Shown: positions 1 through 11,369 of the stretch, in pieces | How the letters are laid out: every line of letters starts with the position of its first letter | How positions within the stretch are numbered: the first letter of the stretch is position 1 | Source: Parus major | Lineage: Eukaryota; Chordata; Aves; Passeriformes; Paridae | Length of the DNA stretch: 64,000 nucleotides | Assembly: GCF_001522545.3 (NCBI RefSeq) | Contig: NC_031776.1 | Span: 26,485,634 to 26,549,633 of the forward strand | Direction: 5' to 3' | The notes under the pieces: model-generated | The model's database searches: none | What the model was told of the DNA's origin: nothing | What the model saw: only the letters and a program-made list of their open reading frames with translations | Made by a program: the position numbers and the translations under genes

Positions 1-1139
1 AATAGGGCAGTCTTTTTACAACCTTTTTGTATCTAAATTTAGGTAACTGCAGAGACAGCAATGAATTTCCTTCATTCAATTCTGTAACGGAAATCAGAAA
101 ATTTCTTTGTGGAAGTATAAAAGTAATTTAATAAAGGAAATGTCTATCATTTTCATGCATCAGATTGTTTTTACTGATTAAGAATTTTATTTTCTACCTA
201 AAGTAGTCATTCCAGTGAAAGGGTCAGGCAAAGAAATAAAGCAGTGAAATAGTAGCTAATAAGGATCTCCATCCTGTCTCCAAGACTGAAATGTTCGTTG
301 CTTTTGTTACATTGAGGTGACTCTTACTAAGAGCTTGCCAAAAGTTTTTGGTGGTGCAACTGAATGTTTATTACGGATTATATCCAAATGCCAGTGAGAG
401 GTAATACTATATTAGACAAAAAAAGGTCTTATTTTTTCCACATTTGAAATTATACTTCATGACCTGAAGAACTAAGGATCAGACTCCAAATTTCATCCTG
501 TAATTTACTACTTAAGAGTTTTGTAACACTAGCAAATGTCTGTAGGGTGAGTTCTGACAAGATAAGTCTGTTCAGTCTTGCACAGAAGTCTCCTTTGCTG
601 GATTGCAGTGATTGGGTCACAGTTGTGTGTCTAAACTGAGGATTGAATCCCATATGTCAGCCTGAATGTGCAGACAAGGAAAAAACTGCACACTCAGTAA
701 ATGTATACAATAGATGGTACTATGACAGCTTATTCTCTGAACTCTGCTCTATCAGCCCAGTGAAATATCAGAAATTAAATTAAATATGGGAAATGCTGCT
801 TTTCAATTCTTCCATATCTTCTGCTCTACACCAGATCACAGCTCAGTAATCTTCTGGCTCTTAAAATGGGTATCATAAGAAGCAAAATGTTCTTGTGTTT
901 GTACTTACAGGAAAAAACTCAAGTTAATAGCCATGGGTGAGCAGGTGTTAGAAAAGGGCTAATGCACAACCTTGAGGAAGGTTGCAATGTAATAACCCCT
1001 GTAAGACATTTGAAACTTGAGGCAAAGGGGATTGAGGTCTTGCATAGATCCTAGCTGTTGGTGTGCTAACTGTTCTAGAGTGGCTCTTGGCACGTGCTGT
1101 TGATAAAGTCAGCTATGGCAGTGTGAGGAGCTGAGCTGT

Positions 1140-1161
1140 TGCTCCTTAGCACTAAGGAGCA
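1140..1161. repeat. 22-bp inverted repeat
   Basis: TGCTCCTTAG and CTAAGGAGCA are exact complements separated by CA. It sits in otherwise featureless sequence. Confidence 0.5.
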
Positions 1162-1723
1162 GCCCTGTGTGCTAAAGGGGTCTATGATAATGCAGTGTCC
1201 TGAGCTGAAATGTCTTCTCTTTGCCTTTCCACTGTCCCCAGTGCTTCACTTGCATGAAAGACTTCCCTTAGGATGATGCTAAATTCTAATTACAGCCAGA
1301 ATGCTGCTGTTTTCACTGAACAACAGAGCATTCAGGGTGCACAGAGTGAGCAGATGTGTGGATGCATTGACCAGGCCACAATCTAAATCACGCAGAGTAC
1401 GTGTATTTATGGATTATAATCACTCCTTCAGTGATATAACTGTTGAGTGCAGTCTGTATATAACTGTGCTCACATGTATGCAGGTGCTTAAAATATAGCT
1501 CAGGGAGTAAAGCAGATTTCCAGGTTCCTGGGTCTTAGGACTGTAACTAAGCCTGAGCTATCTTTAGGATTTGATCTTTGTGTTGAAAGCTTTCTAGGAA
1601 GGGAAGAATGTTATTGAAGCTTTTGTATAGCATGTACTACAGAGTGGTTAGTGGCCAGTCAGGCATTTTGTCAAATGCACAATCGTGATAATTCAGGAAA
1701 GCTTCCCTTTATAACATGACAGG

Positions 1724-1772
1724 AGATAAGATTCTCTAACAGTTCTTGAAGAGATAAGGGTAAAAAGATAAA
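1724..1772 (+). promoter_or_regulatory. Cluster of three GATA-type motifs
   Basis: AGATAAG occurs at 1724-1730 and 1752-1758 and AGATAAA at 1766-1772, all in one orientation within 49 bp. This resembles a GATA-factor binding cluster. The motif is short, so binding is only a possibility. Confidence 0.25.
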
Positions 1773-2827
1773 ATGTAAATGCATTAAAGATTAAATCTCT
1801 GCATGCCATTTCCAGCCCAAATATATGTGATTGGCTCCCCCATTATCCATGTACCTGTCAAACACTAACAGGTGAGCAAGGAGCTTGTTCAGCCTCCTCA
1901 TGCAGAGGATTTGGCAAGGGTCTCATTTGTGACTTGCAGGGGCATTTCCTCCCCTAAGGCTGGGGTTGTGTGCACTGAGCAGTGCTGAGCCTCCATATCT
2001 CCTACTGCAGGTTATTCCCAAAAGACACGAGTGAGAAGGGGATTGCATTGAGATTTTAAAGCAATTTTCTTTTATTTTGGACCCCGATTTGAAAATTATA
2101 TTCTTCTCCCTTAAAACCAGTTTTATTAATGTGATATCAATTTAACTAGAAAGTAATAAGTAACAGCTTTAAGTTCCATGACCACTGTTCCTACAACTTC
2201 TGAGTATCTCTTTCAAAATGACTTCAAATATATTAGGCTCTATCTTATTTCTTTCAGTTATTTTGTCTTTACATTCAGAGATTTAAAGCATATGTGTGTA
2301 TCTCTAAGGAGCAGATACATTTGAATAATATTTTGAGACATTATATATTGTTCTGTAACATTATAATGAAGGTATTGTGTATGTTTTGGATTTGAAGAAC
2401 AGCTGCTTATCACTTATATTGATAAATCAAAAATACCTTCACAATGCAGCTGAAAATTTGAGAATTTTTAGTCTTCAGTGCTAACGGCCACTGTAGTCAC
2501 AGTTCACCTGCCCCTTCTCTCTGCATGGCACCTGGTACAAGCACAGTTTGTCCGGTAACCACTTCAAGGTCGCAGTATTCAACTCCTGTTAATTCCTGAA
2601 ACAGGGATTATGTGTACCAGTTGTACCTACCTTGTCTGGAAGCTTCCAGTTTTTTTAAGAACTCTGTCCAACTCTTGTTTTTTATTAATCTTGCCTTGGG
2701 GCATGTGGGAGGCTGGGGTCATCTCTTCAGGGTAGCTCTGGCATCACTGTATTCCCTGATAAACACTGGGATTGTCATATACTTGGGGTTCTCTGAAGGC
2801 AGAGTATAATAATTTTTCAGATTAAAG

Positions 2828-2904
2828 GACTTAATTAAGTCACTTCTGTGCTAACAGACAGAAGTGTCTGTTACCTTAAGAATACCTTAAGAACACCTTA
2901 AGAA
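2828..2904. repeat. Nested palindromes followed by a three-copy 11-bp tandem repeat
   Basis: Four elements are packed into 77 bp. GACTTAATTAAGTC at 2828-2841 is a perfect 14-bp palindrome. CACTTCTGT (2841-2849) pairs with ACAGAAGTG (2858-2866). TAACAGACA (2852-2860) pairs with TGTCTGTTA (2865-2873) around a GAAG loop; it shares bases with the previous stem, so the two hairpins exclude each other. The unit TACCTTAAGAA then occurs at 2872-2882 and 2883-2893, with CACCTTAAGAA at 2894-2904. Function is unknown; a scar of a small palindromic DNA element or a replication-slippage product are possibilities. Confidence 0.75.
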
Positions 2905-4943
2905 TAGAACCATTGTATTTTTAAGAAGAATTATTTGTTGGGTCTTTACTGATTTCTGGGGAACCAGATATGAACAGATCATCTCAGATAATAGTTTGAT
3001 TTGGTACTCAAGACGTTGATCCACAAAAATAATATAATTTCTGGCCAACACTTTATTTTCTTTAGAATTTCTACAGGAAGGTTTCTAAGCGCAGCCAAGC
3101 AGATGGTTGAATCCCCCTTAAACAGAAGAGATGAGGATGCATAAACTGGACAGAAGTGAAGGAGGTCAGAGGAAGAAAGAGAAGATGACTTGGGTCATGA
3201 TGGTTGCTAGGCTGAATGGTTGCAGAACATGTGAATTCCTTCTCTCACCACTTTTTGAGGTCATTCTGCCAACTGCATGCAGTGCTAAGGACAACTGATA
3301 CATATGGGTTTCAGATCAGCTTTTTGAGGACATGTAAAAAGAAGAATGAGGAAAAAGTTTTGAATATTGTTAAAATATATATTCCTGATGCTTTCATGGA
3401 TGTAGGTGACATGCAATAAGAAGGTGAAGATGTGCTGAAATGAGGAGAAAAAAAATGAGAAATGATAATGTCTTTCACAGTTTAGACCTCAAATATGATA
3501 TAAGCAGCCATCCACATCTGAGGGAGGATAGAAAGACTTCTGTGTATCAGCTATTACTCTGCTCAGTTCAATGAAACTAGAGTAACAGCTTTTCCTAGTT
3601 AACTTGTTAGCAGTAGCATCCCAAGGTGGCAGCTCCTTGCTTACCAGATATATGCACAGCAGTGGGCTGAAGTAATGGAAGTCTCTAAAGCATCTGTTAC
3701 TGTGGGGTTTATTTCCCCACTTGCAGATTCTCATAATGGAGAAAAGCTCCTGAAGGGCAGACTCAGAGCTCAAGGCTTGTGTTGGCATGGGGAACTACTC
3801 GGCTCCAAAGCAGAAATCCAACTTCATACAGGGTTTGTGTAAAACCAGTGCCACATCTGCTGGGAACAGCAAGGGCTTGGGCTCTAGTTGTTTCTGTGGT
3901 TTTCTGGATCCATAGAAGAAATGAGTATGTTCTCAGATTTTCCTTCTCTCAAAAGCGAATCCCTCTGCTGTGGTGAGGAAGGAATGGAGGTTAGAGGCAA
4001 AGATGAAGGAGCCTTTCATTCAACAGAGACGGCTTTGTTGATGTACAACACATACCTGGTGAGTTAGCTGCCGAGACCTCTCTTGACTTGCTTTGAACAG
4101 GGGCCCTTGTTACAGAACCTGTTCTCCATCTCTCATCTCCCATGTGCTGAGCAGCTTGGCTTGTTCTTGTAAGTGCTTACGCATGACAGAGGATTACTTG
4201 CTCCATCTAAGAGATGAGGCCTTCTTTATGCTGTTATTTAAAGTTTAAAGAAAAGTGGAGTATTTTAAAAAGGTAATTAAAGAAGACCCAACAGCAACCT
4301 AAACTCGTCTTTAATATCTTTAGTTTCACTTCCACATGCTGTGTATCTTGTTCTACCAGTTTCAGTGCTCTTGCAAAACAGTTGCACAATGGCTTCCTTT
4401 CAGCAACCAGCAGAGTTAAACTTCATTGGATGTACATTTTCTAAGATGTGCTGAATCTCCAATAAACTCTGCAAACCCCCTATTTCCTTGTGCCTTTTCA
4501 TTGCTACAACTTCTGGAATAAATATTCATGGACATCCTCATACACAGCTCCCAGAGACATGGGAGCTGGTTGCAGCTTGAAAATACCAACTCATCCCTTA
4601 TCCAATTACCTTTTTTACATCTGACTCCTTGCACATTGGCAATTTATGAAAAGATTTAGGCTTTTACCAGAGTTTTGTTACAAGTGTTTATTGTATTATT
4701 AATCTACCACTGTGAAGTGTTCCTAAAAGCTAAGGCCATTTTAAAGGCCAGTGTCTGAGATTCCCCCTTCAAATAAAAACATGTTTGTGCCAGTTTTCTG
4801 CAATGAGGGCACAAAAGACTATTTTGGAATTATCTGTCCTTCAACGATTCTGCTGGAAATGTTTGTGTGCCTTATGATCCTGTCCCACCACTGTGTGGAG
4901 TAACTTCCTCTCCTATGCTGCATGATGACCTGGGCTTTTGGGA

Positions 4944-4976
4944 TTTTTTTTCTGTTTTGTTTTTTTTTTCCCCCCC
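4944..4976 (+). repeat. T-rich tract ending in a C run
   Basis: A nearly pure T tract interrupted by C and G ends in seven C bases. It is a low-complexity simple repeat. Confidence 0.8.
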
Positions 4977-6093
4977 ATGTGTGAAAGTTGACATTTAGCT
5001 AACATTTTATAACTGTGTTTTTTTAGAAATGCTGGTCATCAAAAATGTTTGCCAAATGTGACCTGAAAGCAGGTGGGGAAAACTCCATGCAGATTATCAC
5101 CTACACTTGTGTTACTCCCTTGTTTTAGCTCTTTCTCCCCTTACAAGCCACACTTGGCCCCATAGTTCACCAATATGGTGTTTGTCAAGAACAGTGATGA
5201 TCAGTGGCTGTGGCTATGTTTAACTGAGGATGTAAGGCCGTTAAGCTATTTAAGACATTCTTTCCACAATGACTACATTTTAGAAAGTACCACCTGGAAG
5301 GAGTGTACTGAGCTTAATGGGGACTTTTTATCCCCATAAATTTGTAAAACAAACTGACTACTAAGAGATTAGAACCCATCCCTACCTTTGTACTTTCCAT
5401 TTGACTCCCCCCTGGTGATGAAACAGCAGCTACTCACAGATGAATAACTGAGAGCCCCAAGAGAGAAACTTGTTAAAATTTTAATAATGTGTCGCCTATA
5501 TTTGTAGTTCTGTAGAGCTGAGCTGAGTGAGCCAAAGAGTTTACCATGTTACATCAGAGACTTTGATCCAAATCACCTCCACCGTGGAAACAGTACATGC
5601 TCATGCTGCACAAATCTCCCTAAACCAAACAAAAATGCATGTGAGATTGTCTATGCTGTACAGGAGAGTGATTGCTGCCAAGTAACTTCAGCTGCTGTTC
5701 CGTGGGAGCAGCTCTGTGATGGGAGGCTGATGAAACAGCCAGTGTGCATGGGATGTGTGTGAAGGCAATGATGGATTGATCTGATACTTCCTGGGACTTT
5801 GACAGCAACATCCAGGCAGGTGCATTTGTTGCTGGAAGTGCTCAGGCTACAAACTGCTCCCTGCTGTGTGGTAGCTGTGTCTCCTGGGTCTTATCAGCAG
5901 CTCACACCACACAGAGACCTCCTGCCTGATAGAGATGCTCAGCTGCAAGAGGCTGCCTCACAGCTGTGTTTTCTTCACCTTGTGCTTCTTTGACAAGAAG
6001 GATGGGCTGTACAGATGGTAAATTTGTTTTCCAACCTAAATGAAAACTGTAATTTCAAGCTTGCTTGGCTTGGCACTTCTCACGGTTTTCCAG

Positions 6094-6156
6094 TTTACAG
6101 GGATAGTGGCAGGGTGCTCATCAAGGAGGGAAATAGTTTGGTCATCCCACAATAAG
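6094..6156 (+). other. Weak candidate 63-nt exon, phase 0 to phase 0
   Basis: The acceptor CACGGTTTTCCAG ends at 6093 and the donor AAG|GTGAGG begins at 6157. The 63 nt between them are open through 21 codons in the frame starting FTGIVAGC and ending SSHNK. The polypyrimidine tract is interrupted. The peptide resembles nothing I know. I list it because it keeps frame, but I treat it as probably a chance pair. Confidence 0.1.
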
Positions 6157-8376
6157 GTGAGGTGACTGTTCCAGGTAGTGCAGTGGCTCAACAGCAGGGA
6201 TCCTCACTGCTGGGCTCTGCTCAGGTGACAGAGCCACACAATTTAACACCCAATCAGCTTGTTGCACTACTACAGTGTTCCCAGACTGCCACAAGCCCAG
6301 TTCCAGTGAAATCAGGCCACTTGGCCTCACAAATTTATTTTCCACCATACTAGCATGAGCTCCCCTCCTCCCTTCTCATGCAAGAGAGTATTTATGCCAC
6401 AAGTCTCTCACTCCACTCTTCATGTAGCTATTCTGTATTGTTCAAGTTGATGCAAGAGTATTTTACATCATCACTATGTCTCTTCTGACAAAGGAATGAG
6501 GCGCAACCTTCCTAAAAATGTGCCAGTTTTGAGGCAAAAAGACCATCTTAGAAGGGAGACAAACCTTGAGAACCAAACCAGGTAGCACTTTTCCCTCTGA
6601 GTCTGAGTTAGTCACACATCCAAGCTCACAGTCCTGTCAGAACATAACCCACCCAGCTGCATGGTCTCCCAGTCTCCAGCACTACTGTCCATGAGGAAAG
6701 AAAAATCATAAAATCTAAATGTTTGAGTCACAAACAAAGGGTGGGTGAGTAGGATTAGGCGAGGCTGTGCTGACTAACCCACCCCAGAAACAGGCAAATA
6801 TTGCTTTTGATTAGTCCTGAAGGAAATGGATCTGGTTGTGTTAAAGCTCAAGGTGGTGTTGAAAGGTGCTGTTGACTCTGATCCTGGGCCACCCTGCCAA
6901 AATGATATCCCAGGCCTGGATCTGTCTGGATTTAGACAAAGACATCATAAAATTAGTGATAAAAAGCAAACCAGGAATATATTGTTGTTGCTGTTGCATC
7001 TGCCAGTCAAATCCCTTGAGGCAGAAACAATTTACGTGTGGCCCAAAATGACTCATTAGGAGCTGTTTCAAACAATTGGTGTCTTCGTATTGAAAAGGCG
7101 AGTCCTGATGAAACTGGCAAGGACACAATTTCAGATTACTTTATACTCTGCTTTGTAAAGCTATATGCAGGATTAATGACAGTTTAGTACTAATTGTGTT
7201 TCTCTGGCAATTTGCAGAGACATTTGTCTGACTAGAATCTTGTTCCTGCTTTTAACATTTCTAGCTCTTGAACAACAAAACAGTTGGAAATTAGAGCATT
7301 GCTTTCTCAAATTACTTTATCTGGGCTTTCAGGGTATGATACAGTTAAGTATTTAATTGTGAGGCCCTATATGGACAGTGTAAAATTTATGTATCCCCAA
7401 CCACGGTGCAGCCTCCCCCAGACTAGAGTGTGATGGCTGTTTGCTAGCAACCAGCAGTTCCACAATAACTCCTTGGGAGTAGCAGACTGACATGGGGGCT
7501 AGGAGGAAATGAGATGGTCAAGGCACCTTTAGCAGTAAAGCAGCTTACCTGTTCAGTCACGCTAACAAACAGATGCAGAAATACAAAAGTGTGGCTTCTT
7601 ATCACAAGCAACACGTGTGAGCGAGGTCTGAGACCTGGCTGCTTTGAATTTCCAGGAATTAGCTGGTAATGCATTAGCTGTGTTAAGATAAACTCCTGTG
7701 TGGGCAAGGCCTGTTGTTAACTCTCCTTTGTGTGTGCGTGCTGAGATAGAGGTAACTCTGAAGAAAGAGCATTTGGTGCTGCAAGTTCTGGTCTCAGCTT
7801 CAACAAGATAAAGACAGCCCTTACGCAGCAGTTGTTCAGCAAAGGCCACTTGTTCAGTGCAAGGAAGAAACGGTTGATAAATTTCATTTTTCATTTACAG
7901 TGGCTTTAAATGCCCTTGAGTAGGAACATGGATTTTAAATTTTGACCATTATTTAAATTACTTGTAAAATTCTAACTGATTTCCATCTGATTAAAATGAC
8001 AACTTGAATTTACAAATATCCAAGTGGCTTTCTTCAGGGCATAGAAAAGCAATTTCCAGGAGGATTCAATAAATGCACAATGACATCCGCAGTCCCTGTT
8101 CTCAGCTTATTTTGAATGACTGGTGTGGTTTGGTCTTTCTGCACTTCACTCTTCTACTGATTACCAGCAGGACTGTTCATCCCCATGCACTAGCACAGCT
8201 GGACTGTCAGTGGCAAGGGAGTAAAGGTCCTGGGAGCATTCCATCTCCTGGAGGTTTTGGTGCCTGGACATGGGTTGAGCTAGAGCTACTCTTCAGATTT
8301 TCTTTTCTTTTTTTAGTTGCAATTAGAGGACACCACAATTGGTAAAAGTGCTTGTAGGTTTCCAAAAACCTAAACA

Positions 8377-8401
8377 TGAACTATTCATGCTGAATAGTTC
8401 A
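8377..8401. repeat. 25-bp hairpin inside a larger inverted repeat
   Basis: TGAACTATTCA and TGAATAGTTCA are perfect 11-bp complements around a TGC loop. An outer pair, TAGGTT at 8355-8360 and AACCTA at 8401-8406, brackets it. A competing small hairpin (AGGTTT / AAACCT, 8356-8371) uses the left outer arm. Confidence 0.6.
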
Positions 8402-9602
8402 ACCTATTTGACCAGACTGACCCCCAGTTTTGGTTTGCACCTGCTCTGGGCAAACCTTTCCTTAAGCTTCAGTTCCTCCAGATACAGAGTTTTCCAATAG
8501 CTTGTCTTTTCCCAAAGAGCTACAGTCAAATACTGGTGACATGTATATATATCTTTCCTTAAAACTGGTGTTTCAGCACATGTCACTGGGGGAGCAGTTT
8601 GTGGCATTTGTGTGCAAAACAAGAAATGGTGCTGTGTTTGGGAATAGTTTGACTCCCTGGACTTGTGGTTTGCAAGGAAATATGAAGCTATTTGGTTTGG
8701 GGCCTCTTCCCACATTTTTCTCAAATCTGTTATTTTTACACGCTGCATGCTTTTCTTTTTGTGCAGCCACAGTTTGCCAAGGAAGTCAGACCATTTTTCC
8801 ACAGCCTCAGACTGAGTGGACAGAACCTCTGGGGCTTGGGATGGGAAGCAGCCCCATGACAGCTGGTATTGATATCAATTAGAACTCAGAAAGCTCAGAG
8901 GGTTTCCCACAGTTAATCCACAGAGCAGTCCAGAGCAAGACTTTTTACTAATAGATTTCTTAATGATTTCCTGGGTGCCACCAAATCCTCTAACCAAGAC
9001 ACTGAGAATTTGGCACCTAGAAGAGGACTGCTAGCAGCAACAGAAAAAAGACAAATAAGAGTAGAGGTTTTTGAAACATATCTTACCTGGGGGAACTCTT
9101 GGCAACAGTTGTTCAAACACTCAGATGGCAGCTGCATGTGTCTGTATGCAGTGGGCTCGATTCCTGAGCCATGACTGTAAGCTTTGCTACTCTCCTTCTC
9201 CCCAATTCTTACTCAAGGACCCTCCCCTGCCTTGCTCCTCCAGTGGGCATAACGAGCCTTAGCACTCAGGGCCAGGTGCCAGACTCAGGAGCTGCCCAAA
9301 GTTTTGTTGCATTTGAAGAATGCCGCATTTGGGATCTCTGACTCCCTTTTTAAAAGCACTCTTGATGTTTCAGTTCATCTTGTGACATTGCTTGACACTG
9401 TTGAGAAATTAGACCTTACTGTTGATTTACACATGTATGTCTACATATGGGTGAGATGAGAGTAAATCCTGAAGGGAACAATTTCCTTCCTCAGCTCCAG
9501 CAGAGATTGCCATGGGTCCCAAGGACTGCCTTTCTAACAGAAGCCTTGAAAGAAAAACATCTTCAGAAGAAACAGACAGTTAGGGGTAAAAACCTCTAAC
9601 TT

Positions 9603-9955
9603 TAGCCTGGAGAGAAAGTGGCTTCTGGAGGACCTTCTTGCTCTCTGCAAACAACCTGAAAGGAGGTTGTAACCATGTTGGTTTCTTCTTTCAAGTAAGA
9701 AGTGACAGGATGAGAGAAAATGGCCTTGTGTTGTGCCAGTGAAGGTTTAAATTGGATACTAGGGACAATTTCTTCACTGAAAGGGTGGTCAGGTATTGGA
9801 ATAGGCTGCCCAAGAAAGTGGTGAAATCACCCTCCCTGGAAGTGTTCAAAAGGCACGTGGATGTGGCATTTTGGGACATGATTCAATGGTGCTGGGTTAA
9901 CAGCTGGACTCGGTGACCTTAGAAGTCTTTTCCAATTTTAATGGTTTTATGATTT
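9603..9955 (+). mobile_element. CR1 LINE, 5'-truncated 3' end
   Basis: This is the 3' part of an avian CR1 non-LTR retrotransposon, sense on the plus strand. Landmarks in order are: the 'gcctggagagaa...gctctctgcaa' stretch, 'cctgaaaggaggttgt' near 9655, 'atttcttcactgaaagggt' near 9769, 'ggctgcccaagaaagtggtg' near 9805, 'ccctggaagtgttcaaaag' near 9834, 'gatgtggcattttgggacatg' near 9859, and the closing 'ggactcggtgaccttagaagtctttt'. The terminal octamers are eroded to a T-rich 'ttttatgatttt'. No reverse transcriptase or endonuclease remains. Many substitutions show it is an old, inactive copy. It stops just under 190 bp short of a CpG island. Confidence 0.9.
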
Positions 9956-10140
9956 TACTTTGCATTTTTGTTTGCTTGCAAGATGAGAATTTCTCCTGCA
10001 ATTCCCAAGATCTGCTGCAAGCACCTCATCTCACAGTCACCCTCACAGAACTCCTGACACAGCCTGAGAGCACCAGGCTGGCATTGAAGATGTTTTGCAA
10101 TGGCTCTGCAGGCATTCAAAGATTTGAAGGTAGTGACGAC

Positions 10141-11175
10141 AGATGAAAGTGGCAGGAAAAGTGCTGAGAGCCCGGCCCAGAGCAAAGATAGGCACCATCC
10201 TGGCCGCAGGTCCTGGCACCCGCGGGGGTCCCGAGCTGCTCCCTGCTGGTGCAGTTTTGGAAAACTTCTTCAGCAGCAAATGTCCGGGTCTCCTCAGGCC
10301 TCTGTCAAACCCTGCTCGCTGCAGGCTGTCCTGACAAAACCTGATGTTTTCCTGCCGGGGTGGCCCCATTCACGCTCGTTCCCGAGCCCCGTGTTCCCGT
10401 GGCAGGGGAGCCCTGCTCTGGAGGTTCCCGTGCCCCGGAGGCCGGGGGCAGGCCGGGGACAGGCCGCATTTCCCCGGGTGCCGTAGCTCCGTTCCCCGCA
10501 GGTGCCGGCGGCAGGCGGCCAAAGCCGAGGGGCCGGCGCCACCTCCTGGGTACGGCTGAGGGGGCGCAGCCGGGCTGGAAACATCCGCACCGCGGCTGCG
10601 AGGGCACGTCCAAATGCAGTCCGTGCTCGAAGAACAACCAGATTCCCTCAGCCTGGCAGCCCCGTTGGCCTTACAGCAGCTTGGAGGAGAGGCGAGCACT
10701 CAGGCGACCCCTCAGTGTTGTTCTGTGTTTTGTATCTGTGATTCCTTCCCCTTCCTCACTTGGTAACATGGACTTTTGTCCCTTCCACACTGGTGTTTCT
10801 CAACACGCTCAGCTCGGGGCAGAGAGCCCAGCGTGGTCCCAAATGCTTTGCCAGCTATGGAAGAAGGTGCTGAGGGCCGACTGCCGGCTCTGGCATGAGA
10901 GGGCTTCGCACGGGGCAGCGTGTGCCATGCAGGCCTTGTGGCCTCGGACTTGTTCTGCCCAGCAGAATGCTAACCATGAGAACACAGGAAAGAAGATGTA
11001 TCACTCCCATTGGTGTCAGGAAGGCATGGGAAGGACGCTTTTCCTGGGCGAAGGCGTGTGAAGAGAGATGTGCTGTGAAGGCGCAGTGCCCCTCAGACAC
11101 GCGTGCTGAGGGCTGGGTGAGTGGCTGCTCCCTGCCCCGAGCGGGAGCCAGAGCAGGACGCGCTGCGCTCCCCCT
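10141..11175. promoter_or_regulatory. CpG island, densest at 10381-10620
   Basis: By hand count, 26 CpGs fall in the 240 bases 10381-10620, with a weaker shoulder to about 11175; most of the remaining window has few. The core is G+C-rich with runs such as CCCCGGAGGCCGGGGG. In vertebrates such islands usually mark promoters. A plus-strand open stretch of 233 codons crosses it (10360-11061), but it begins with GTG and has no ATG until near 10768. Its composition (Gly, Ala, Pro, Arg-rich, then mixed) follows from the base composition, so I do not call it a gene. A donor-like G|GTGAGT at about 11116 could end a first exon on the plus strand. No TATA box was seen. Confidence 0.7.
10536..10549 (-). 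promoter_or_regulatory. CTCF-like core motif inside the CpG island
   Basis: On the minus strand the bases read CCAGGAGGTGGCGC, against a CTCF core of roughly CCASYAGRKGGCRS. Only the fifth base differs. The setting, a CpG-rich putative promoter, is typical for CTCF. This is a motif match only. Confidence 0.4.
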
Positions 11176-11345
11176 GTTTCCAGGCAGGATTGGGCTTGTG
11201 CCAGGCAGGTCAGTGCTTGGGACTGCTGGGACCTGCGCCTGTCTGTGCAGTCATGCCCACAGAGTCTGTGGAGGTGTTCAGTAGGGATCATCTTATTTGC
11301 ACTTTAGAGCCTCCCGAATTCAGTGCCTCTCAAGGAGGAGGGTGT

Positions 11346-11369
11346 AATGCTCAGTCATTGCTGAGCATT
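11346..11369. repeat. 24-bp hairpin
   Basis: AATGCTCAG and CTGAGCATT pair around a TCATTG loop, just beyond the right shoulder of the CpG island. It is short, and no function is claimed. Confidence 0.5.

Larger units (their letters stand above)
1..2827. other. Non-coding, no gene seen
   Basis: AT-rich sequence with only short frames (at most about 67 codons). Apart from the 22-bp inverted repeat and the GATA trio listed separately, I see nothing supported. An acceptor/donor pair at 911-936 encloses only 26 nt and is treated as a decoy. Confidence 0.6.
2905..9602. other. Non-coding, no gene seen
   Basis: No frame in this stretch has a recognisable domain; the longest are about 130 codons on opposing strands near 8404-8882 and shadow each other. 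Homopolymer tract, hairpin and weak exon candidate are listed separately. Confidence 0.6.

Noticed and set aside
911..936. 26-nt splice-bounded segment
   Set aside because: The acceptor is good, but an exon this short with an ordinary GTGAGC donor is expected by chance; it shows how common decoys are.
4026..4057. 32-nt segment ahead of a GTGAGT donor
   Set aside because: Weak acceptor and open in one frame only; treated as a chance pair.
10360..11061. 233-codon plus-strand open stretch in the CpG island as a protein gene
   Set aside because: It opens on GTG with no ATG for over 130 codons, its composition follows the G+C-rich bases, stops are rare in all frames there, and no domain is visible.
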